A stretch of 64,000 nucleotides of DNA from Epiperipatus broadwayi. Taxonomy: Eukaryota > Onychophora > Udeonychophora > Euonychophora > Peripatidae. Position 1 is the stretch's first letter; every line of letters begins with the position of its first letter. The stretch spans positions 1 to 64,000 of the forward strand of contig JAQFVV010001040.1 in NCBI GenBank assembly GCA_028023455.1, read 5' to 3'. The notes under the pieces were generated by a model. That model was not told where the DNA came from. It was given only the letters and a program-made list of their open reading frames with translations, and ran no database searches. Position numbers and translations under genes: made by a program. Shown here piece by piece: positions 35,578-47,245 of this stretch.

Positions 35578-35678
35578 ACAGCGTTGGTGGCCTAATGGTT
35601 AGCATAACTGCAATATAAGCAGCTGTTCCGGGTTCGCTTCCCGGTCAACGCATTTGATATTTAAAAAATAAATAAATA
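35578..35678 (+). mobile_element. tRNA-derived SINE copy 3 with target duplication
   Basis: The tRNA-like head (35581-35652) has a perfect A-box TGGCCTAATGG, a B-box GGTTCGCTTCC and acceptor ends GCGTTGG/TCAACGC that pair. The D-arm and anticodon arm are imperfect, and base 33 is not T. A short body and A-rich tail (TTTAAAAAATAAATAAAT) follow. AATATAAATAG flanks it on both sides (35567-35577 and 35679-35689) as an 11-bp target duplication, typical of LINE-driven insertion. At about 100 bp it is a very short SINE. A decayed tRNA gene is excluded by the target duplication and tail. Confidence 0.9.
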
Positions 35679-35943
35679 AATATAAATAGTCAAAATAAAA
35701 TTAATTACTACATTTCTAAAGTGTAAAAATCTTTATGACGTAAATTTAAATCAAACTACCCATTAAGCTATTTATTATGATGAATTATAATTACTTCTTA
35801 TATTATTTAATTAAAGAGGATTTGAACCAAGACTTTAGTCTATATAATATGATCAATACACATGACCACATACATGTGAAAAGTGTAAATGATCACCAAT
35901 ATAATACTTTGTACTAAACAAGAACTCATCAGTTTGTTCAGAC

Positions 35944-35946
<3 letters not shown>

Positions 35947-36009
<63 letters not shown>
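35947..36009. repeat. (TA)n microsatellite, left border of PLE cluster
   Basis: About 60 bp of TA repeats between copy B and the minus-strand PLE tail. Confidence 0.97.
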
Positions 36010-36011
<2 letters not shown>

Positions 36012-36360
36012 AAAAACAATACAATAAATAATAGAGCAAACAATATTTTAAAAATAAATATCTACTCTATTTTAATAGAAGTACTTTCAACTATCTAAGT
36101 AGTTATTACCAACTATATTCTAATTCTATCTGGAAAAAAAACCCTTATAAATGTATACAAATATACATCAATTTCCCACAATTCATTATTTTTTATATTA
36201 GCAGCTTGTCTATTTATCAAATGTTGTTTTCCATTTTTTATTAACATAGCTTCTTTAATTTTATGTTTATTATTATTTCTTTTAATACATAAATTCATAA
36301 CTTTATTAAAAGCAAAATTCAAACCATATGTACATACAACATTATGATCAAAAAATACTG
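36006..36360 (-). pseudogene. PLE 3' fragment, minus strand (GIY-YIG C-terminus and tail)
   Basis: On the minus strand from 36360, FFDHNVVCTYGLNFAFNK is followed by NKHKIKEAMLIKNGKQHL and INRQAANIKNNELWEI, the C-terminal blocks of the GIY-YIG domain, close to the 24.2/30.2-kb copy. The stop near 36113 is followed by a hammerhead-like tail (36080-36112) and then (TA)n. The copy is 5'-truncated and faces away from the plus-strand copies beside it. Confidence 0.85.
36080..36112 (-). ncRNA. Hammerhead-like motif, minus-strand PLE tail
   Basis: Minus-strand TTGGTAA (36106-36112) stands in place of CUGAUGA. A helix II with CTA/TAG pairs, GAA (36086-36088) and the palindrome AGTACT (36080-36085) follow. 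It is the partner of the motif at 36441 in inverted orientation. Confidence 0.5.
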
Positions 36361-36545
36361 AATTGTGGAAAAATTGATGTATGATTTAATTGTTTGTGTA
36401 TTAATTTATATTGGTTTTTTGTAATAGAATTTGAATATAGTTGATAATGACTACTTAGATAGTTGAAAGTACTTCTATTGAATTTATAGTAGATATTTGT
36501 TTTTAAAATATTGTGGACTTTATTAATTATTGTATTGTTTTTCAA
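36361..36545 (+). mobile_element. PLE tail, plus-strand copy 1
   Basis: Non-coding PLE 3' tail with hammerhead-like core at 36441-36474. From about 36425 to 36545 it is the near-exact inverse of 36006-36110, so two PLE tails face each other in opposite orientation around the minus-strand coding fragment. Confidence 0.75.
36437..36478 (+). ncRNA. Hammerhead-like motif, PLE tail copy 1
   Basis: TTGATAA (36441-36447), helix II GACTA/TAGTT (36449-36453 with 36460-36464), GAA (36465-36467), palindromic stem III AGTACT (36468-36473), and a four-pair stem I ATAG/CTAT (36437-36440 with 36475-36478). The first box differs from CUGAUGA at two positions (T for C, A for G), which would probably abolish cleavage. 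Confidence 0.6.
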
Positions 36546-36783
36546 ATAAAAATAAATTAAAAGAGGTTGTGCTTATTACAAGAAATTGTCAAATGTTAAT
36601 GAATCAGCAATCATCAAATGTTAAAATAACAGAATTATGTAAGTACAAAACTAAATTGAATTATGGGTATTATGAATGTTTGTCTCCTTTTGATTATTCA
36701 ATGTTATATAGTTGATAACGATTACAAGATGTATAGTCGAAAGTACTTCTAATAAAATAACTATAATTTATGTGGATTTTACA

Positions 36784-36784
<1 letters not shown>
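36546..36784 (+). pseudogene. PLE 3' fragment, plus-strand copy 2
   Basis: The open frame 36530-36715 reads KNKLKEVVLITRNCQMLMNQ and then SSNVKITELCKY, a diverged version of the KIKEAML...INRQAANIK-NELW blocks seen in the neighbouring copies. It is followed by its own hammerhead-like tail and a (TA)n tract. Only the last part of the GIY-YIG domain is present. Confidence 0.75.
36708..36750 (+). ncRNA. Hammerhead-like motif, PLE tail copy 2
   Basis: TTGATAA (36712-36718), a helix II running from GATTA (36720-36724) to TAGTC (36734-36738), GAA (36739-36741) and AGTACT (36742-36747). Same first-box changes as in copy 1. Confidence 0.55.

Positions 36785-36872
<88 letters not shown>
36785..36872. 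repeat. (TA)n microsatellite, right border of PLE cluster
   Basis: About 88 bp of TA repeats, ending where homology to copy A of the dispersed repeat resumes. Confidence 0.97.
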
Positions 36873-36876
<4 letters not shown>

Positions 36877-37117
36877 CAGTGTTTGGTTTTATATTAAGAT
36901 AGCAAATCTACAAACTGTAATGGACAGGCTTCCATTTTTTCTACTCTCAAACTGTCCAGCCATCCAGATCCATATCAAAGCTCTTGTTGAAGCCATTATA
37001 ATCATTATACCTAATATTGTCCTTAAGTCACTCAGAAGTGTAGGAACTTAATATATAAATTTAAATATACAGTTGAGCAATGGGCAGAATACAGACTAAT
37101 TATGTGATATTTAAATA

Positions 37118-37120
<3 letters not shown>

Positions 37121-37190
<70 letters not shown>
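37121..37190. repeat. (TA)n microsatellite, left border of LTR element 1
   Basis: About 70 bp of TA repeats with one TACATA interruption. The LTR begins on the next base. Confidence 0.97.
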
Positions 37191-40100
37191 TGTAACCCTC
37201 TAACTCATATGTATGTAGTCCCAACTACATAACGTAAGTAAGTGCACTAAGAATCGTAACCTCGATCACTGATCAATTCCGCTACACATTGTCAGCTATT
37301 AAGAGCTGTATCCAAAAGCATATTATGCTATCTATTTTATGCACCAAAGACCACACAAACATCTGGAGCAACTTACCACAGACCAAACTAATGATCTAAC
37401 ATAAACTTTTATGATTTAATTTGATCGCAGCCAGGGTGTACCACGAAGACCTATCATAGTAGTGTGATAAAATACATTAAACAAATTATAAGTGCAATGT
37501 TATTATGTTACAAACCTTAATTTGCGATTTTTATTGTATGAGACCCGATGGCCGACCATGTACAAGATGGCATAATTTGTAGAACTACATAAGATTATGA
37601 AATTTTAAACCATCTATATGATTTTTAATACAAATGTTAGTCCAGGTAAGGCTTTGCAATAAATAAACATAAATACTTGGGTTCTTTTTTTTTATAGTTT
37701 ACTATATCACTGAGACTCTTTTATATTGACAAATGACAATTTAAAATGTTAAGTAAATATATTCAATCATATCATTATTTGGTAAATCTGTTTACAAGTC
37801 TAATAATTAATTTATATTGCATACTAGAATCAACTATGCAAAGAAAAAATGATGGAAAAGGTAAATGGGATTATATTGTGCCCCACACATCATAAACTAC
37901 CAAAGACTAAAAGCATCCAAATGTTTTTTTCAAAATATCACTAAACTCTTATATCATGTTGACGATAGTATGTACTTCAATGTATGCTCTATCCAAGGTT
38001 TATGATTTCTGATTTTAAGAATGACACATAGCAACGGCACAGTAAGTTTAATTATGAATCAACGTTTATTTACAAATTTATGAATAATAAGTAATTAATT
38101 CCAATGTTATAATTAAAGACATAAATAAACAAATAAAATAAATAAATTATAATTCCATTGACTTTCTTCAATAACATATCATAGGTATGGCTTTAAAAAC
38201 CTAATCATACCTTATTTCAATTTGATATAATGAATCTTGAGCAAATTATACTAAATTCAACATCAACTCATGAAATATTTAACGTCATTTCCAGATTCAA
38301 TAAATCCATACCGTAAACTTATAATAATATAATAAATAATATTATATCTGTAGGATTTAGCTATAATGCAATCATTAAATAAGGTGAAAATTTAAACTTA
38401 CACTCCGGTAAATAATAATCAACCGACAGTTAATTATTGTGAAGTAACTTAAATAGAATGTCCTGCTACAATTTGACGATCTAACTTATGAACTATACTT
38501 ACAATGGAAGAAGATGATTTAGCAGATTAACTAAAATACTTTGCCCAACTTATATCTATGAAGTAAAACATATTCCTGCGGATGCATTCATCTACACATA
38601 GGAATTAAATAACACTAAACGCTTTGTGGATTTATACACCACCAAAAAGTAATATGTATAATTACACAATTCCGCGGATTAACCAACAGCACTGGAATGA
38701 GTGTAAAGTACAAAAAAATGGCAATTAAATAATCTGCGGATTAACCACCGGCACAGATTAATGCCTTTCAACATTAAAAAACAACATTACTATTTACTTC
38801 ACATTAAAGTGCAAAATCATCCCCCTCAGTTATTCTGATCATTCAGAAAACACTAACACTTTAGCAAATGTGGGTTCTTGCATAATAAAATGTTACACTA
38901 ATCAAGACAACTAATGTACTAACTTATCTTGCTTAAAATAAAACATGTGTAATACAATATAAGTAATATTAGTATAGGAATATAAATCTGGAAAGACTCA
39001 CAAAATACCTCATGAAAAATTGATACATTTCATAAATTCATTTAGTACTTTTCAAGCTTTTTCGCAAGCGCTATTCTCTTGAATAAATATTTTATTCAAC
39101 CCCTATTAATTTAAACTTAATAAAATATAACTTATGAACTTCACATGCAAGTTCATATAACAATAAAATTAAAGTAATGAATTATTCATCAAATACATAA
39201 AATATAATGTGTGTGTGTGTGATATAAATTAAATGTATAGCATTTTATAGTCCAATACATGAATTTTAGCAGGTGTGTGTGTCACAAATTAGATTGTATA
39301 GCATTTTATAACTACAAATATGATCCGTGAAATCTATGTACGATGTGTCGAACAATAAACGTACGAAGTAATAGCTATAATTATAGTTGAATTCCAGACA
39401 TGTAATTTTATCCATTTGTGTTAGTTATTATAATCACTATTAGATTAACGATTTTACGTGGCTCCATAAACATGAAACAATTTCACAACATGACACGCAG
39501 AACTTAAATGAAAATGTTTTTCATAAGTTATTAATTTCTACATCTCTCTATTAAAAATGTTCCAAGTTTATCACATCCATGCTAAATATTTATTTATCCA
39601 TGCTTAAATCTCAGAATACTAATTATAGCAATTTATTTAATCATTCCACACTGACGATAAATTAGAAAATAGCTTTGATCAATTAATTGGAGACTGTTTA
39701 TTATCCAAATGGCAAACAAATTAACTAGGAAATATATTACTGGCATTATAAAGTTAAATATCAATCAATACTATATTTTTATTAGAATTAGAAACGGAAA
39801 TATTAAACTATGTTGATAACTTTAACATTTTACTTTAATTTAAACTTCTTTTTTAAAAAGCAAATTTTCATATTTATAAAACTTCTGTAATTAAAATACT
39901 TATTTAATTTTTCCAAAATGTAGAACAATAAACATTTTAAAACATACCAAACTCTTGCAATTAATTCTTTTAAACTGGGAAGCTCCGACATTTTAAATGT
40001 AATATTGGGAAATTATTACCGGTGATTTGATCCACTTGGCCAGCTGACTTGAACAGACTTTTAAATTTAGCAATTCATCTTATAATTAAATACCACGATA

Positions 40101-40633
40101 TTATTTTTACGTTTATAGAAAATTTGTGGTAATCCGTTTACTTGTTAACTATTTTAAAATAAGCTTATCAAATTTACACCATTTGCCTTTTTTACCATTT
40201 TCTTTTTTTTTCTCTCCCTCCAAAAGCAAACTAACAGATGATCTTCTCTTAAATTTGCGCTCTTTTCTTTTTTTACATTGAGACGCTTACGTAATTACTG
40301 TATTTATTTTTAATAATTTATTTTAATTGAACAAATGGTTTTTTGTTAATTCAATAGAAATAATTTTTAAGATCATTTTAAACAAATAAAACAAAATATT
40401 ATATTTTAATACTATTTTACCAAATTAAATGTGTTGTCAAAATTTTTTAAAAAGTTAAACATTCTGATATGAATTAGTATATGGAACGAAGCAAATTTAA
40501 ATTTATTAAATAATATAAGAGAGTAATCTGTTCAAAGTGCAAACCAAGCCAATCAAATCACCAAAGAAGACAGAGAAATTTTTTATACTAGTTACATCCA
40601 TTATTATATTTTATACTAAAATATATGGTTACA
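37191..40633 (-). repeat. LTR element 1, 3' LTR
   Basis: 3443 bp, an exceptionally long LTR. Direct copy of 43756-47192 with substitutions and small indels. Inside are short repeated segments such as GCGGATTAACCACCGGCACA near 38736 with a relative near 38670, and a TGTGTGTG-to-GTATAGCATTTTATA segment that occurs twice (39205-39255 and 39270-39315). Confidence 0.93.
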
Positions 40634-40650
40634 GTTTACACCGCCCTATG
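40634..40650 (-). promoter_or_regulatory. Probable polypurine-tract region, element 1
   Basis: On the minus strand CATAGGGCGGTGTAAAC abuts the 3' LTR start TGTAACC. The GGGCGG core is purine-rich but interrupted, so the PPT assignment rests on position. Confidence 0.45.
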
Positions 40651-40787
40651 AAAAAAATTTATCTTTCTTCAGAACTCCATTTCATCAAACTCTACTAAGG
40701 TACATCATAAGTCACTATTTTTATTATCCTATCTATCATTTATCATCAATCTAAATATGGTATAACATTTACACGATATAAATCCCC

Positions 40788-40982
40788 CTAATTTATTGAA
40801 GGTACAGGTTTTAAACTACGTGCATTGTAGGTGCCCCGGATTCCTTCAGGGGTTGAGAGCATAAATGCATTCTCTCCAACCTGGCTTTCAATCATGAAAG
40901 GTCCATTATATAAGCTTAAAAATTTTCTAAATTTGTTTTTCTTTAAGTTGCTAACATGATGAACATTTCCATGAGGCCCCTT
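40788..40982 (-). pseudogene. Integrase C-terminal tail joined to gag (deletion junction)
   Basis: The minus-strand frame reads KGPHGNVHHVSNLKKNKFRK, then LYNGPFMIESQVGENAFML and GTYNARSLKPVPSIN, ending at TAG (40788-40790). The Y-x-GP-x-x-I, N-A-x-x-L and YN-x-x-x-LKP spacing is that of the C-terminal integrase domain of Ty3/gypsy pol. A TAG at 40983-40985 separates it from the preceding gag-linked frame (40986-41165), which is in the same phase. The related fragment at 60.3 kb has protease after the same KGP segment, so the break that removed pol in element 1 lies near 40960. Confidence 0.75.
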
Positions 40983-41106
40983 CTAGTTTAATGTATTACT
41001 TTTAACATTCGTCTTAATACCCTTTGTGTGAGGTGGTTTAATTCCACTAATAGAAGGTTGATCTCTATCTTGGGTCTTATTAATTAGACTAGGTTGACCA
41101 TTAACT

Positions 41107-42997
41107 CTATGATAAAAATTTTGGTCGTTTATAACTACGACTCCTACTCTGGTATCTGTTATCACGATAAGGACTTCTTATGGGAGCAACATTAACATTA
41201 GCAATGGAACAGTTATGAGAAGCTCTAGCATCCTTTCCACCTCTATATCTGTTTTCCAGGTCACATTCACTTGTCTCTAGTGCATCTAAGATCTCTGACA
41301 CCTCATCAATTGTATACTTATCCGCAGCAATCAAAACTTGTTCAATCTGTTGAGGTAAGTTATGTCTTAAGATCCTGACTATATGATGCTCAGACAATGG
41401 AAAAGCAGTTAAAGTTTTAAGTTTGACCACCTGTCCACGAAAAAATTGAGTATAGCTACCTTTATTAGCATTGTACTTTTCTCGAGTGATTTGATAACGC
41501 ATGTTATCCTGGCGATCCTCACCCCAGAAACTTGACATTATTAAATGTTTAAAATCTCCATATGTTTGAGGACAATCAAACAAAGACTGCCACCAATCTT
41601 TTGCAGCAGCATAAAGATGGTTCCTGGAGATAGCCAGTTTTTCTCTTTCTGAAAATGTACATAAAGTAAACAATTCCTCCAGATTTTGAAGAAATTCTAA
41701 AGGGTTTTCCAAATACTCCCCTTTGAATGGCTTAATCTTTAGAAATTTAAGAGCTGTAGATCCACCCATAGACATATCTGTTTTCTTGACATCATTAGTC
41801 ACAGATTCAATTCCTAGTGGTTTTTGGGAAATGGGAGTTGTGCGGATACCAGTAAAATTACCGTCTGATACAACTACTTCTTTAACAGAGGTCTCTGTCC
41901 CATCTACATAATACTTGGTGTTTTTACCAATGAAATTATCATTTTTCTCTTGAGCCTTTTGAATTTCTAACATTTTTAGCTGAAGATTTTCAATCATTGC
42001 CTCTAGTTTCTGCCCTTCTTTAAACTCATTTGATTCATTTGGCCACTCTTGACATTTATCCCTCACTTCCTTCAACTCTTTTTGCACCATTTCTAAATCT
42101 CCACTAAATTTAGCATTAGTCTTCTTTAATTCTTTATTTTCGACTTTAGACCTATTGATAGTTTCCTCCAAAATCTTTTTAATGCTACCCAATTCTGCTC
42201 TGCTCTCTGTTACAGATTCACTCATGGATTTAAATGTGCCTTGTTCAAAAGTTGACTGACTCTCATTCATATTCTGAAGTTTAAATTCCATTTCAGTTTT
42301 AATTTTATCAATAGATTTAGCAGATTGAGACTCTACTTCTTGAATTTTATAGTTTATTTCACTAACTATTTGTGCCAACTGACTCCTTGAGTCTCCCATT
42401 GCCACATCAAGCACCTTCAGTTTAGTGTCTACATTCTCCTCATGGGTTATAAACTTATTTCCAATTTCTTCTATCTGAACTTCTAAGTGCTTTTTATAAT
42501 CGAAGAAATTAGCCTTAATTTCTTCTAATTTAATATTGGATTCCCCTTTAGCTGCCTTACAACTACTCTCTAAGGATTGAAATTTTTGACTAAATTCCTC
42601 CACGGTTTTTACTCTAGCAGCTTCTATTTTTTCTTTCACAAATTCCTGAACTTCAGCCATTTTATTCTCGAAACTATCTAACTTTTCAGACTGTTCATTT
42701 AATTTTTCAGTCATCTCTTTTTGAGAAATAGACTGTTCATTCAATTTTTCAGTCTGTTCATTTAATTTTTCAGTCACCTCTTTTTTGATAAATAGACTGT
42801 TCATTCAATTTTTCAGTCATCTCTTTTTGAGACTCTAACATCTCTTTTTGGGAAAGAGATTGTTCGTTCAATTTTAGAGACTGTTCATTCATTCCAATCT
42901 CTATGCGTTGAAGCATTATCATAAACCGTTGTTGGAAATCAAAATCAGGAACTTCTTGAGTTCTCTCAGGATAATGAAGTTCTTCAGAATCACTCAT
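41107..42997 (-). pseudogene. Gag polyprotein of LTR element 1 (one frameshift)
   Basis: The minus-strand gag starts MSDSEELHYPERTQ at 42997 and runs about 75 codons. It shifts frame near 42790, inside a T-run of a repeated coding unit, and continues for 565 codons to 41107. The N-terminal third repeats EKLNEQS and QKEMTEKLNEQS and, with the following 250 residues, is predicted coiled coil. At about residues 350-510 of the long frame lies a Retrotrans_gag capsid domain: FKGEYLENPLEFLQNLEELF, AAAKDWWQSL and FWGEDRQ. The tail is Arg/Ser-rich with no clear CCHC knuckle. Gag forms the particle that packages element RNA. The gag at 55.2 kb is a relative. Confidence 0.88.
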
Positions 42998-43583
42998 TTT
43001 GAGTATTTTATAACAACTATTTCAATATTTTGTGAAACCAAGCTTTTACTTTCCTAAATATATGTGTTTTAATAACAGTAATCAATGAAAATCTTGTTCA
43101 AGCCGACCAACCACTAAATCTTCACCACCAATAACTTATCCCAGATGGTATATATCACATTCACACTAAAATAATCTGAACCCCCACTTTAAATATTTGC
43201 AATATTACAACAACTACTTTATCAACCCTTGATAATTTCAACTTCTCCCAATTCAATCATAAATATTGGTATATCCTGGAATACGATTGCTATTGTCATC
43301 AGAAATCTATATAAGTAATTTGGAGAAATATATAGCAATAAAACATACAATATTTTATCACCATGATAGAGCATTTGTCACATGATAATATTCTTGTAAT
43401 ATGGGAAATTAAAATTGTAATCAACAATCATTAATTAATTCAGTTCACATATTACCATTTGGTACTCTGTAACAATCAGTTAATCAAATAGCATGTTTAT
43501 AAAGTGCTAAAAACTGTAATTGCACACTTATAATGACTATATAACCTCAACATATCGGGCCGTTCACGTTGTGGCGCCAAAAT

Positions 43584-43755
43584 TGTAACCACAACATTTC
43601 GAGCCGACCACATTGCACACCAAAATTGTAACCCTAACTTCTTGATGGCCAGCTAATGGCCATCGAAAGCCCCTGTAGTTGGGCAGCCAAAATTGTAACC
43701 ATTCGCTTGCCCCTCATCTACCTATCGTGTATGAACACGTTGCGGCATTATAAAT
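43584..43755 (-). promoter_or_regulatory. Iterated LTR-end/primer-binding-site region
   Basis: Next to the 5' LTR, the minus strand shows GGTTACAATTT followed by TGG-like sequence four times: at the true LTR edge (43756), then with TGTAACC at 43694, 43627 and 43584 on the plus strand. The innermost copies read GGTTACAATTTTGGCGCCAC and GGTTACAATTTTGGCTGCCC. TGG plus GC-rich sequence is the expected start of a tRNA primer-binding site, but which copy is used cannot be told. Confidence 0.6.
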
Positions 43756-46700
43756 TGTAACCGCAAATTGTGTGGTCCCAACTACGTAACGTAAGTGCAC
43801 TAAGAATTGTAACCTTGATCACTGATCAATTCCCACTCAATTATTGTCAGATATTAAGAGCTGTAACCAAAAGCATATCATGCTATCTATTTTATGCACC
43901 AAAGACCACAATCAACATCTGGAGCAACTTACCATAGACCAAACTAATGATCTAACATAAACTTTTGTGATTTAATTTGATCGCAGCCAGGGTATACCAC
44001 GAAGACCTATCATAGTATTATTATAAAACACATTAAACAAATTATAAGTGCAATGTTATTATTTTCAAACCTTAATTTGCGATTTTTATGGTATGCGACC
44101 CTATGGCCGACCATGTACAAGATGGCTTAATTTGTAAAACTACATAAGATTATGAAATTTTAAACCATCTATATGATTTTTAATACGAATGCTAGTCCAG
44201 GTAAAGCTTTGCAATAAATAAATATAAATACTTGGGTTCTTTTTTTTATAGTTTACTATATTATTGAGACTCTTATTATACTGACAAATGACAATTTAAA
44301 AACGTTAAGTAAATATATTTAATCATGTCATTATTTGGTAAATCTGTTTACAAGTTTAATAATTCATTTATAATTTTATACTAGAATCAACTACGCAAAG
44401 CCACAATGATGGAAAAGGTAAATGGGATTTTATTGTACCTTACTCATCATAAACTACCAAAGACGAAAAGCATCTAAATGTTTTCTCAAAAAAAATATTT
44501 ATAAACTCTTATATCATGTTGACGATAGTATGTACTTCAATGTATGCTCTATCCAAAGTTTATGATTTCTGATTTTATGAATGACACATAGCAACGGCAC
44601 AGTAAGTTTAATTATAAATCAACTTTTATTTACAAATTTATGAACAATAAGTAATTAATTTCAATATTCTAAATAAAACATAAATAAACAAATCAAATAA
44701 ATAAATTATAATTCAATCGACTTTCTTCAATACATCTCATAGGTACAGTATTTAAAAACCTAATCCCACCTTATATTTCAATTTTATATACTAAATATTG
44801 AGGAATTTATAATAAATTCAGCATCAATTCATGAAATATTGAACGTCATTTCCAGATTCAATAAATCCCTACTGTACACCTATAATAATATAATAAATAA
44901 TATGATGTCTGTATGATTTAGCTATAATGTAATCATTAATTAAAGTGACAATTTAAACTTACGTTCCGGTAAATAATAATCAACCAACAGTTAATTATTA
45001 TGAAGTACTTGAATAGAATGTCCTGCTACCATTTAATAATCTAACCGATAAATTATGCTTACAAATGAAGAAGATGATTTAGCAGATTAACTAAAATACT
45101 TTGCCCAACTTATATCTGTGAAGCAAACATATTCCTGTGGATGTATTCATCTACACATAGGAATTAAATAACACTAAACACTTTGGTGGATTTATACACC
45201 TTCATAAAGCAATAAGTACAAGTACACCATTCCGCGGATTAACCACCAGTGCAGGAATGAGTGTAAAATACAAAAATTGGCAATTAAGTAATCTGCGGAT
45301 TAACCACCAGCACAGATTAATGCCTTTTAACATTCTAAAACAACATTACTATTTACTTCACATTAAAGTGCAAAATCATCCCCCTCAGTTATTCTGACCA
45401 TTCAGAAAACACTGACACTTTAGCAAATGTGGGTTCTTGCATAATAAAATGTTACGCTAATCAGGACAACTAATGTACTACTTATCTTGCTTAAAATAAA
45501 CATGTGTAATATAATATAAGTAATATTGGCATAGGAATATAAATCTGGAAAGACTCACAAAACATCTCACAAAGATTGATATATCTCATGAATTCATTTA
45601 GTACTGTTTAAGCTTTTTCGTGAGCGCTATTCTCTTGAATAAATATTTTATTCAACCCCTATTAATTTAAACTTAATAAATATAACTTTTGAACTTCACA
45701 TGCAAGTTCATATAACGATAAAATTAAATTAATGTATTATTCATCAAATATATAAAATTTAACGGTGTGTGTGTGATAAAACTAAATGTAAAGCATTTTA
45801 TAGTTCAATACATGAATTTTAGCAGATGTGTGTATCACAAATTGGATTGTATAGCATTTTATAACTCCTAATGTGATCCGTGGAATCCATGTACGATGTG
45901 TAGAACAGTAAGTATACGAAGTAATAGCTATAATTATAGTCAAATTCCATACATGCAATTTTATCCATTCGTATTAGTTATTATAATCACTATTAGATTA
46001 ACGATTTTACGTGGCTACATAAACATGAAACAATTTCAAAACATGATACGCAGAATTTAAATGAAAATGTTTTTCATAAAGTTATTAATCTCTACATTTC
46101 TCTATTAAAAGTGTTCCAAGTTTATCACATCCATGCAAGTATTTATTTATCCACGCATTAATCCAGGAATACTAATTACAGCAATTAATTTATTCATTTC
46201 AAACCGACGATAAAATTATAAAATAGCTTTGATTAATTATTTGAAAACTGTTTATTATCCAAATGTTAAACAAATTAACTAGCAAATATTACTGGCATTG
46301 TAAAGTTAAATATCAATCAATATTATATTTTATTAGAATTAAATAACGGAAATATTAAACTATGTTGATAACTTAACATTTTACTTGAATTTAACTTCTT
46401 CTTTTTTTTTTAAAAGCAAATTTTTATATTCATAAAAAATTCTGTAATTAAAATACTTATTTAATTTTTCCAAATTGTAGAATAATAAATATTTCAAAAC
46501 ATACCAAAATCTTGTATTTAATTCTTTCAAACTTAAACTGGGAAGCTCCGACATTTTAAAAATGTAATATTGGAAAATTTATTACCGGTGATTCGATCCA
46601 CTTGGCCAGCCGACTTGAACAGACTTTTAAATTTAGCAATTCATCTTATAATTAATTACCACTATGTTATATTTACGTTTATAGCAAGTTTTGTGGTAAT

Positions 46701-47192
46701 CCGTTTACTTATAAACTATTTTAAAATAAGCTTATCAACTTTACACCATTTGCCTTTACCATTTTCTTTTCTTTCTCCCTCCAAAAGCAAACTATCAGAC
46801 AATGTTCCTTAAATTCGTGCTCTTTTCTTTTTTTTACATTGAGACGCATACGTAATTACTATATTTATTTTTAATAATTAATTTTTAATTGAACAAATGG
46901 TTTTTTAATTCAATGGAAATAATAATTTAAGATCATTTTAAACAAATAAAAATAAATATTATTTTTAATACTATTTTACCAAATTTTAATGTGTTGTCAA
47001 ATTTTTAAAAAGTTAAACATTTTGATATGAGTTAGTGTATGGGAAGAAGCAAATTTAAATTTATCAAAATAATATAAGAGAGTAATCTGTTCAAAGTGCA
47101 GCTCAAGCCAATCAAATCACCAAAAGAAGAAAGAGAAATTTTTATACTAGTTACATCAATTAATATATTTTATACTAAAATATATGGTTACA
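43756..47192 (-). repeat. LTR element 1, 5' LTR
   Basis: 3437 bp; direct copy of the 3' LTR. As the upstream LTR on the minus strand it should hold the promoter, which I could not locate in the AT-rich sequence. An 80-residue plus-strand frame at 46570-46812 is a chance frame in the LTR. Confidence 0.93.
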
Positions 47193-47245
47193 ATATATAT
47201 ATATATATATTGTATATATATTGTATAATATATATATATATATAT
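47193..47245. repeat. TA-rich 53-bp gap between two LTR elements
   Basis: TA repeats interrupted by TATTGTATATATATTGTATAA. It directly joins the end of LTR element 1 and the start of LTR element 2. Confidence 0.95.

Larger units (their letters stand above)
35085..37050. repeat. Dispersed repeat, copy B, interrupted
   Basis: Homologous over its length to 16.54-17.50 kb. It is interrupted by a SINE at 35578-35678 and by a (TA)n-bounded PLE cluster at about 35947-36872. The resumption point TATAATCAGTGTTTGG (36870) aligns with TATAATCGGTGCAAGG (17350) of copy A. Confidence 0.8.
37191..47192 (-). mobile_element. LTR retrotransposon 1 (Ty3/gypsy-type), pol-deleted, 10 kb
   Basis: Two direct repeats of about 3.44 kb (37191-40633 and 43756-47192), each opening TGTAACC and closing GGTTACA, flank a 3.1-kb interior that reads on the minus strand. 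The interior holds a gag gene and, directly after it, the C-terminal tail of an integrase; protease, RT, RNase H and the integrase core are missing. It sits within (TA)n, so the target duplication (probably ATAT) cannot be proven. Many LTR-LTR differences indicate an old insertion. Mobility would have needed pol proteins from a relative. Confidence 0.93.

Noticed and set aside
35581-35652. A functional tRNA gene
   Set aside because: Acceptor and T arms pair, but the D and anticodon arms do not, U33 is missing, and the copy has an A-rich tail and an 11-bp target duplication, so it is a SINE.
46570-46812. 80-codon plus-strand frame starting MENLLPVIRS
   Set aside because: It lies inside an LTR, on the strand opposite the element, and is not preserved intact in the sister LTR.
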